From NCBI GenBank assembly GCA_035771175.1, contig CM069608.1, positions 13,792,019-13,856,018 on the forward strand: a stretch of 64,000 bases of DNA, given 5' to 3'. A program made the translations under genes and the position numbers. How positions within the stretch are numbered: the stretch's first letter is position 1; each line of letters starts with the position of its first letter. The notes under the pieces were generated by a model. That model was not told where the DNA came from, made no database searches, and worked only from the letters and a program-made list of their open reading frames with translations. Origin of the DNA: Paratinospora sagittata (Eukaryota; Streptophyta; Magnoliopsida; Ranunculales; Menispermaceae). Below, piece after piece: positions 56,018 through 64,000 of this stretch.

Positions 56018-57206
56018 TGTAATACCCCATGTTTGGTTAGAAATTAACCCTAGTTAATGAACTATGGTTAAACCACATATTACAATATAATATTACTTGA
56101 CTATGTCTTTGGATTATATATGTTGTATTGTGACATGTGAAATAGTTTGGTTAGAAATTAACCCTAGTTAATGAACTATGGTTAAACCACATATTACAAT
56201 ATAATATTACTTGACTATGTCTTTAGATTATATATGTTGTAGTGTGACGTGTGATTAAGTGTTATTAATATAGTCAAGGTAGTAATAATAATTATAGGTA
56301 TATTAATCTATAGTAATCTTATAGAATAAATAAGGTAATTTGAGATAATAACCTTATTTGATAACTAAGATTAATTAAAAGAGAATAGTACCCACACGTG
56401 GGAAATAAGGTGAATTAATTGAATTAAATGACCTTATAAGATAAATAAGGTTGATTAAAGTACATTAATTATGAAAATTACCTTATATTATATGATTAAT
56501 AAGGTGAATTCATGAATTATAACATACTGAACTCCATAATATACATATATACGTATTAATCCGTTAAGATCATACTCAAATTATATAGGTAGATGTGATT
56601 GGTTGGTTATATTCATTTATGGACATATATTGATTAATACATATCAACAAGGTACATTGTATTTATAAACTACATAATATATGTGGGTCAAGCATAAGTA
56701 TTAAAATGACCATGTAGATCAAATAAACTTTAATGAAAAAGGGTTATCTGGAATAATGAGGCTTAATCATTTGGGCTAATTTTAAAGCATAACTTTGAGT
56801 AAGAATAATATATATATTCATGTTTGGACATGAATAGATATTATAAGTTTATAACATATACGTGGGTACATATCTAAATATAAGAAGTAAATATGTGAAA
56901 GTTCAAGGATATTTTGGGAAATTCCTCAATTGTAAATATTGAAGAGTTTAGGGGCATATATTATTTGAACTATATATATAGAATCAGTAATTATTATTGG
57001 ATTATGATTAAATAATGTGGAACATGTTTATTAATTGGTACACACTATATTTTTCATAATTAGACACGCGGATGTGCCATAATTGGAGATATTAAATATA
57101 CACGGGTACACATTGATCAATATTTGGGTATTTATCTATATATAAAATATATATGGGCATACCTTATTTGAACTAATATATGGGCTTCTATTTCTATATA
57201 TATATA
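56018..57206 (+). mobile_element. Ty3/gypsy LTR-like sequence inserted in copia 2
   Basis: Begins TGTAATACCCCATG exactly where the copia 2 integrase frame is cut, the same start as the chromovirus 2 LTR. The interior is AT-rich and non-coding. No matching end or target duplication was found before the pararetroviral DNA, so the right edge is set at the PBS-like motif and is uncertain. Confidence 0.5.
56031..56250. repeat. 114-bp tandem duplication
   Basis: Two nearly identical copies begin 'gtttggttagaaattaaccc' at 56031 and 56145. They differ at only a few positions, so the duplication is recent relative to the surrounding decay. Confidence 0.9.
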
Positions 57207-57214
57207 TGATACCA
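57207..57214 (-). other. Partial tRNA-Met primer site of the pararetrovirus
   Basis: TGGTATCA on the minus strand, 8 of the 12 bases of the usual initiator-Met PBS, about 190 bases after the TATA box. It then runs into a (TA)n tract where the viral sequence seems to end. It may be the integration junction or chance. Confidence 0.35.
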
Positions 57215-57405
57215 TGACGAGTTTCTACTATCACACAAGTAGACTTCTAGGATATTTTAAACACCTAGGCAAACATATAGTACAAACTCTAAGAACTCGA
57301 TATGCAAATACAAATTGAATACATGAAAATAAAGAAGACTCATAAACTGGAAGAGAATCTTGAACGTCTTAACTAGGTCCTGTCTTGAACTGAGAAAATG
57401 ATCTC

Positions 57406-57413
57406 CTTATATA
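57406..57413 (-). promoter_or_regulatory. Pararetroviral TATA box
   Basis: TATATAAG in the context CTATATAAGGAGATC on the minus strand. This close TATA-plus-GGAG context is characteristic of the full-length transcript promoters of caulimovirids. It lies downstream of the last ORF and upstream of the PBS-like motif, as expected. Confidence 0.7.
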
Positions 57414-57429
57414 GAGATTTGCGCGAGCT

Positions 57430-58390
57430 TGCGGACTTCTAAGAGTTTAGAATCCGAGGACAGCTGGTGGATAAGCACAGAGAAAAGCTGAGGGAGACTA
57501 GACGCTTGTCAGCATGTGAGACGTGCAGATGAATAGTGACAGTTGTCGGGTGAGTGGGGATTACTGTTGAAACATTCGAAAGGCAAACCAAACAACAGGT
57601 TGCTTTTACTATTGCTGAACAGTGTTCTGTCAGGATAAGATTCCAATGTTTTTCATAAAGTGGATGGATGGACGGGATGAGTATATTGACTATTAGACCT
57701 TGGAGAAGACGACAAAACATTTGTGCTGGAGACATGTGAGGGCACATGGGTGGAGTCAAAGGATAAGGTGGAATCTGTTGCGCTAGCAGATTGGACAGGT
57801 GAAGAAGACATCGTTGGTGTCGTCGTGGACGTCATGGGAGAAGAATCCTACAAAGAAGAAAACGTACCTGGATGATGAAGGTGTCTTGAAGTGTTGAAAG
57901 AACCATGGTAGATGCACGATGAAGAAGAGGACGAACAATGGGAAGGTCAGGGTGAGCTTGATCATGGTGGTGACTGTACAAAGCACAAATCATAGAACTT
58001 AATCGGAGACGAGGATAGGAATATGAGCGGAGAGAATCATGGATACGTCCGTGGTGTCGGGACACCATACGAGTGTGAGGGGGAAATATTCTCTTCAGTT
58101 TCTTTATCTAATTCGAGGGAATCCCAGTAATCTTGTTTTGCCAGTATTTCTTCATAAGTCAGTGGAGTATCATCTCTAAATTGTGGAGGAGGAGGATCTA
58201 GACTGTAAGGTGCTAAGGACTGAACCAGAGAAGAAAGATGTTCATCTGGGATGAATTCTCTGGGACCTTGAATCACAGGTGGAGGAGTTTCTGGCTGATT
58301 GTTGATGTCGTTCAGAAAACTACATAAGCCATTGATGACCTGTGTTGTCAGAGAGCCTAAATATGTCTGAAATTGCTGAAGATAATGTTC
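57430..58390 (-). pseudogene. Pararetroviral downstream ORF region
   Basis: After RNase H the minus strand holds an open piece 58276-58037 (79 codons) rich in Pro, Asp and Glu (SLDPPPPQFRDD, LTYEEILAKQDYWDSLELDK), then shorter Ser/Thr-rich pieces to about 57430. No domain recognised. Florendovirus-type viruses are reported to have a second ORF in this place; assignment is by position only. Confidence 0.5.
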
Positions 58391-58395
58391 TGCAA

Positions 58396-59470
58396 TTAAC
58401 CCGTAAATTGAATCAGAATAGGGTTGATGACATAAATATATATTGCACGTTTCCTTGGAGGTCGTAGCTGAAGAATTTGCTCAATATGAGTAATCCAAGT
58501 GGATAAAGGAGCAAATAATTGGATGCAGTCCTTTATTCGAGAAGGCTGAGATTTCTGAAGCTGCTTGAGTAGCTTTAATGGAAGAAAAGCTATGGCTATC
58601 TGGTACAGACAAGATACACACCAAATATACCAATACAAATTATCAGTGAGTATGGTACGTAGGTGTGTAATGAACAGATATGGGCGAGTTTGATTGAATG
58701 GATTGCCATGTTGGATTTGTTCTGGAAAGTCCATGAGATGCCGATGGGCATAATAAAACATTTTGGACCGGGCCAATTCATTGACCTCATGGGTCGTTGT
58801 AGGTTCAGTACCGTCAGGGGGAACAGTGATAGCACATATAAGAGGTATGGTCCCAAATTGGTGGTACAGTTGAATGGGCTTGGGCCGTATACCAATGTTG
58901 GGTTGTAACAGGAGAGGAAGATTGAAACATCCTATTACTAATGAGGCTTGGGCCTTGGACTTTTGTATGGGCCTTGTTAGAAAATCGGCTAAGACATTCT
59001 TCTGGCCTGGAATATGCTTAATAGTAAAATTATACTGTGTAAACCATTCCTGTAGGCGTAATAGTTGAGCAGAAGACACCATTTTGTTTTTGAAGTCCAT
59101 CATTTTGGGAAAAGAGGAATTATCCATCTGAATTTCAATCTGAGCTGGACGAAGGATGAAAGCAAACTTTTGAATACCATTTTTAACTACAAGGATCTCT
59201 TTAATGGAGATATGGTATTGAAGTTATGCTTCTGTAAATTTGCCACTTTGATAACCACAAATATTTTCTTTGTCGCCTTGTTTTTCAAGAAGGACGACTC
59301 CCCAGTAGTGGTCAGAGGCATCAGTCTGAAGAATTAAAGAACCAGTAGTAGGAAGAACCAGAGGTGGAGGGTTCTGACAAGCATTCTTCAGATGTTGAAT
59401 AGCAAGAGTATGCTCATTATGCCAATCCGGAAGATTTTCCTTCAGAAGAGAAGATAACACAGAGGTGTAC
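58396..59470 (-). pseudogene. Pararetroviral RNase H
   Basis: Frames 59460-59224 and 59127-58396 lie in the same phase, separated by a short disrupted stretch. The first carries the RNase H start with a catalytic aspartate in LQTDASDHYWGVVL. The second begins near the end of the domain (IKHIPGQKNVLADFLTR) and continues about 190 residues into a C-terminal extension of unknown role. Confidence 0.85.
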
Positions 59471-60140
59471 TTAGTAACTTGGGCAAGAATGAGCGTAAAT
59501 AGTTGACAATGCCAAGAAACTCCTGTAATTGCTTTGTGGTCAGATGTGAATCTGAAGACTGTAAAAGTTCAATGGCAATATGAGAACCAGGTTGATATAC
59601 TCCATTGAAAAATTTCATTCCAAGAAAATCAATCTCAGTTGTATTGAAAATGTTTTTCTTTTCAGAGAGCATTATTCCTGATGCTTCAGTAATGTCAATA
59701 AATTGATGTAGAAGCTGTTGATGTTCAGACTCTGATTTAGAAAATAAGAGAATATCATCAATATAGATCAATGTTGTATTCAGAAGAGGAGCATAAATCT
59801 TTGTCATAGCTTTCTGAAATAATGATGGAGCAACCTTGAGACCAAATGGCATAACCGTCCATTGATAATGTGCATTGGGAATGCAAAATACAATTTTTGG
59901 ACGATCATCAGGATGAATACCAAGTTGCCAAAATCCTGCCTTGAGATCAAATTTGCTGTAGATTGTGGATCAGGCAAGGATAGAGAGCTGGGACGAATTC
60001 TTAGGGAGAGGAAACTTATCATCTCGTAAGAAAGTGTTTAGAGGCTTATAATTGATCACAAGCATTTTCTTACCTCGTCGTTGTTCAGCTCTTTTATTAA
60101 CATAAAAAGCCTGGCATGCCCAATCAGAATTGGTAGGTTC
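59442..60140 (-). pseudogene. Pararetroviral reverse transcriptase
   Basis: The frame 59852-59442 holds the palm with the catalytic YIDD box (LIYIDDILLFSKSESEH) and a thumb portion (KQLQEFLGIVNYLRSFLPK). The N-terminal part, to about 60140, is in the same phase with at least one stop near 59970. It copied pregenomic RNA into DNA in the ancestral virus. Inactive as a whole because of stops. Confidence 0.88.
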
Positions 60141-60149
60141 AATAAGACC

Positions 60150-60806
60150 TTAGGCAAGCAATTCTACACACTCTTGTCGAGCAAGAGTCAATTCATCAGG
60201 AGGCATTCCTGGATGAATAGCCTTAGTAGGATTGATATCTTCATTCAGTTTGAATGGTAAATGGACATAAAATTCTTCATTCTTCCATAAAGGTTGAGGA
60301 TTGGAAAAATCCTTGTGTGACACAGTGAATGATCTTTTGAGTTTTGTTTGTAGATCATCAGCATCTTGGATAGCATAAAGCTTAGGAACACTGGTATATG
60401 GAATAAATTGTTGTTTATAAAGAATACCTGTGGGAAGGATTCTGAGTTTTGTCATTGAATAAATGTCCATGCCGAGTAAGATATCTTTGTCAGGCAGATC
60501 ACAACCAATGATGTGAGTCCAGATGATTAAATCCGGGAAGAACTTCAAACCAACTTTATTTGCTGTGATTAGATTTGTTTGAAATACTTCATTATTGGCT
60601 GCTTTGAATAATTCCTTATGGGGCTTCCAACATTCTTTGGGGAGTATGCTAGGGTTCATCATACTCTTGTATGCACCTGTGTCAAAATAAGCTATTACCT
60701 TCACAGGTTGATCATATTTTGTTTGCAACAAGGAAATTTGTGCATATGGCATCATGTGATTAGGAGCTGTTTGAAATGCTGGTAGGGGTGAAGACACCAT
60801 GCCCAT
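60150..60806 (-). pseudogene. Pararetroviral aspartic protease
   Basis: A 218-codon minus-strand frame with the protease signature Asp-Thr-Gly-Ala (YFDTGAYKSMMN) near 60690-60655 and the later hydrophobic ILLGMD block near 60485-60465. The end merges into the RT N-terminus (PDELTLARQECVELLA). The active site is intact, so this is one of the best preserved parts. A stop at about 60148 ends the frame. Confidence 0.85.
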
Positions 60807-60848
60807 AAAGTGATAATCATCAGAGGAACTGTCTGATGAGTAATCATC

Positions 60849-62419
60849 TCAGGAGTAATCCTGACATGCAAAAATTGTGTCTTCATCGGCAGAATCTTGT
60901 TCAGAAAAAATAAATTCAATATCCTGATCAGGTTGAGGAGAGTAGGATTGTTGAATCTGATTGATGAGATGTTGACTCTTCTTTTTGTTAGGGCATTGTT
61001 TAACATAATGACCTGGTTTCTTGCAGATGTAACACCGAGAGTCCTTAAGAGATGAACCACGTCGTTTGAAATAATGAAGATGACGTTTCTTTTTCCAAGG
61101 AAAACGTTTCTTGGATGAGAAGAAATGGTTTTTCTTTTTCTTCTTTTTCCCAAAGCGTTTATTTCCCTTGGGACCTTTTTGGCCAGGGCAGTCACATTTC
61201 TTTTTACATCCGATTTCAAGGTATTTATTTTCACAAGCAACCTTGAAATTGTGATCTGGATCAGCCATTTCTTTAATAAAGGTACGCCTTTCACATAACT
61301 TTTTTATGGATGTGAGGCAGAATTGGAAGAGTTCTACAAAAGTGAGCTGTTCCATGGGTCTACCAGTAGCAATGATGAGTCGATTAAGTTCAGGATGAAT
61401 TTCTTCTGGTAGAGAGGCAATAAAAGTATGCTTCAAATCTGGTTTATTTATGCCTCCAAGAAGATGGTATCAAATAATCATTCTGGAAAAATGCTTCTAG
61501 AGGTCTTTCTTGTTGAGTGAACATCATCTCATTGTAAAATACTCTTGTTTATATTGTTTTTCAATGAGAGTATAATCACCAACAAATTCTTTTAGCATGA
61601 GCTGATAGACTTCAAAAATAGTCATTTGTATCATTTGGAGAAGGCGATATTCTCCTATGCTCATAGAAAACCAGTACAACAAGAAAAGAAATCTCGAATA
61701 ACTGTTTCAGAGGTTTTGCCTGATAACATCTGATTGTCCATCCATGCACACCATGCAGATAATTTGATGCGCCATTTATCAATGGGTACATCATCAAGAG
61801 AAAACCAAGGACCATTTGCAGGTTTGGTGGCATTCTGATTTTGATTATTATTGCGAGGACCAGGGTCAGCTGGTGGTGGTTCAGCATCAGCTATTTCTTC
61901 ATCATCTGAATGAAGTTCAGTGATATTAGGACCCTGAGAAGATGAGGCACAATGAGCCATGTGGATATCAGCAACATTAGAAATATCCATAAGGTGAGAG
62001 TCATTATCAGACTGATCTGATGAGTGAAAAGATATATCAGAAGATATCTCAGAAGAGGAGAGATCCAATGATTCAAAAGATGAACCAGTGGAATCAGTTG
62101 GGGAAGCTGCATCAATATCATTTATGTCTGCTTTTTGATCTTGGTGGATTTGGTGTTGTAGAAAATGAACAAAAGGTTCAATGGGATGACTAGGAGGTGG
62201 CTCAGTAGGTCGCAGTTGGGTTGAAGGGGATGAAACTTCAGGAGGGTCATAATAATTCGGTTCATGTTCCATAGGAGACAAAGGAGTTTTGCCTTTTGCT
62301 CCAAACATAGGACGAGGACCACGAGGAGGTGGTGGTCGTGGAGAGGGCTGGTATGGTAGAGGATAGGAAGGCTTTTGTTTCTGTTTCAATGGAGGATTTG
62401 GTAAAAGGCTGGAGAACAA
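60849..62419 (-). pseudogene. Pararetroviral capsid region with zinc finger
   Basis: Two open pieces. 62419-61661 (252 codons) is Pro-rich, then acidic and Ser-rich, then a helical part beginning WFSLDDVPIDKWRIKLSAW. After a broken stretch at 61440-61660, frame 61436-60849 has the C-terminal capsid core, a long Lys/Arg tract, and a CX2CX4HX4C finger (CYICKKPGHYVKQC) near 61050-61005. The finger binds viral RNA in relatives. The two pieces are in different phases, so at least one frameshift separates them. The acidic N-part and basic tail match caulimovirid capsid design. Confidence 0.82.
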
Positions 62420-62703
62420 AAACTAGGTAGATTCAACAGGAACAAAAGGCCTGGTGTAGGCTGTGGTGAGAAAAACATGAAGGAATACAGGTTAAGGGAA
62501 TAAGGGTCAGGTGTACTGGGTTGTTGATATTTCTTCAGATCAACAGTAACATAAGATAATTGTTGTTTGAGATGACGCAGTTCAACTTCAGTTTGAGTGA
62601 ATTTTGGACCAGTATAACGCTGTTGGAGATAAGATCGGAGAATAACATCTAATATAGCAATTTTGGTGGTAAGATCTGTATAATACCGTTGAGCAAGAGA
62701 TGC

Positions 62704-63255
62704 TTAGGCATTAGTCTTTTGCTTAATACTGGTGGTAACTGAAGATAAATGAGATAACTGAGTATCAATCTTCTGAAGATATTGATTTTGTACAAGAGCA
62801 TTCTTTGTCTGCCAGTTAAGGACTTCTTCTGGCTGAGATAAAGGCTTTGGAGATCCATCTGTACCAATTGTAATACGAACTGAAAAAGGTTTTGCTGTAG
62901 TTTGATGTTGAGGATCTGCTACTCTTGTAAGTTGAGGGAATTCCTGGTCATAGGGACCAATAGGATAACATGCTGGAACCATTGGGGCTACTGGAGGAGC
63001 AGGAGGTTGATCATGAAATCTCCGGACATCAAATTTACAAGATGATTTCAATCTCTGCTTTCGTTTCTTATAAGTATCGGCAACATATTGGCATGAACTA
63101 TCCAACCAATCTTCTAACTCTTCATCATCGTGATAAATACAATCCCATATAAAATGACCATTAACATGTGAATGGTAAACCGGATTACCTGAAACTTGAA
63201 AAGAGTGGACATGAAGGCTGTCCTTGTGATATTTATACACAGGTTGGATCATCAA
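62704..63255 (-). pseudogene. Pararetroviral polyprotein, region between movement and capsid domains
   Basis: A 183-codon minus-strand frame, with acidic His-rich start (FIWDCIYHDDEELEDWLDSS), basic patch (KKRKQRLKSSCKFDVRR), Pro-rich middle and a possible coiled coil at the end (QNQYLQKIDTQLSHL). No named domain. By position it links the movement protein to the capsid. 62420-62703 is disrupted. Confidence 0.65.
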
Positions 63256-64000
63256 AGAGTGATGGACCGGAAGAAGTTCCTGTGAAGATTGAGGTGGCTC
63301 AAAATTAATTTTTACGAAGCCATCAGACTACTTCTTAGGCTGTAGTTGTTACTGGTTCAGATCGCTTCAGAAATTGTTCACAATTGGTGAACCAGGTGGT
63401 AGGCATCATCTGGGTAAGATCTTTGCGAGGTATTTGCTTTGGAATCTAGACAATAGTAGGGACCTCGTTGTCATTGACAAAGGCCATGACTGTGCCATGA
63501 GGTTTTTGTGTACGCAAATGTATAGCATGATCTTAGAGGCGAAAAGCCATTTGATTATGTAGTGTTGCAATAACACTATCTAAAAGGTCACACTTGAGAA
63601 CTGGATTTAAAGTTTGAACCGTTGAGGCAACGTTGGACCACTTAGACAGACATTGAAATTAGGGGCGATGGTAAAGACCATGGAGCCATGACTAAGTGTA
63701 GTGATGACTGTGCCTATGCAAGCATGTTCATAGTCTAACAAATTGGTATCCAGTAAAGCAACTCTGGCATAGAGAGGTACATCACTTCGGCCATGATAGG
63801 ATAAAGCAAGTCTGATTGTGCCTAGATGGACATGTGTATATCCATTTGCTAACCAATGGCGTATGAAATCAGGTTCAAATTCTAGTGTAACATAATGCTC
63901 TTGATGAGTGGATTCAAGTTGGCAGTTTGAGAGGGTTGTACTCTGGACATATTCTTTGATAGGAGGGACCTTTTCTAGAGGTTAAAGCACGTATAGACGA
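63256..64000 (-). pseudogene. Pararetroviral movement protein (cut by window edge)
   Basis: Between about 63950 and 63640 the minus strand is open and contains the caulimovirid/30K movement protein pattern: LGTIRLALSYHGR near 63833-63795, then LLDTNLLDYEHACIGT near 63765-63718. Further left (63640-63256) the frame is disrupted. Such proteins form or pass plasmodesmatal tubules for cell-to-cell spread. The N-terminus is beyond 64000. Confidence 0.78.

Larger units (their letters stand above)
57207..64000 (-). mobile_element. Endogenous pararetrovirus (Caulimoviridae), decayed, partial
   Basis: Reading leftward on the minus strand the order is movement protein, capsid region with zinc finger, aspartic protease, reverse transcriptase, RNase H, then a small proline-rich downstream ORF and a promoter-like region. 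There are no LTRs and no integrase, which separates it from Ty3/gypsy elements and fits integrated plant pararetroviruses; the gene order with a downstream ORF suggests a florendovirus- or petuvirus-like virus. Frames are broken at several points, and the right end lies outside the window. It is a fossil copy; as seen here it could not express a complete polyprotein. Confidence 0.88.

Noticed and set aside
57439..64000. Intact, potentially active virus
   Set aside because: Multiple stops and frame changes between domains and a disrupted movement-protein region rule out an intact polyprotein.
1..64000. tRNA, rRNA or other known RNA genes
   Set aside because: No cloverleaf, rRNA or snoRNA signature was recognised on either strand; the only tRNA-related signals are primer binding sites.

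Overview
The window is nuclear DNA of a repeat-rich flowering plant, most likely a eudicot. The evidence is split genes with GT-AG introns, plant-specific families (KEA antiporter, expansin-like B, group bHLH144 factor, PHOS34-type USP, caffeoylshikimate-esterase-like hydrolase), dense nested LTR retrotransposons and an endogenous caulimovirid. I cannot name the species.

Layout. 1-700: LTR scraps. 1373-8632 (+): the last eight exons of a chloroplast K+/H+ antiporter (KEA1/2 type) with introns carrying minisatellites. 8.6-11.9 kb: AT-rich DNA, a decayed Ty3/gypsy reverse transcriptase and an LTR piece. 11.87-30.27 kb: one old minus-strand Ty1/copia element cut into pieces by four later insertions: a chromovirus (12197-21828) and three apparently solo LTRs (22904-24866, 25307-28327, 28521-29835). 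Each insertion has a 5-bp target duplication, perfect in two cases and 4/5 in two. 30.27-44.90 kb: an inverted LTR (family A) that is itself invaded by LTR B; then an ORF1-like retroelement region and a second, 5'-truncated chromovirus whose 3' LTR holds another family A LTR. 45.7-47.1 kb (-): an expansin-like B gene with a frameshift near its end. 47.37-49.10 kb: a large imperfect inverted duplication. 49396-50579: a Mutator-like element with long terminal inverted repeats full of perfect hairpins, carrying the 5' end of a MAGL/CSE-type hydrolase gene. 51.3-52.3 kb: broken USP (-) and bHLH144-like (+) fragments. 52.3-57.2 kb: LTRs and a second minus-strand copia remnant. 57.2-64.0 kb (-): a decayed endogenous pararetrovirus (Caulimoviridae) running off the right edge.

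How it works together. Only KEA looks like a functional host gene, and it is incomplete here. Expansin-like B is nearly complete but altered. The rest is a record of mobile-element traffic. The most unusual points are: (1) both chromoviruses carry an extra open reading frame between the chromodomain and the 3' LTR, with an acidic end and a similar tryptophan-containing centre; (2) the hairpin-studded MULE has captured a host gene start; (3) two related copia-type LTR families contain arrays of short imperfect palindromes; (4) the expansin gene's new C-terminus is made from a CA microsatellite.
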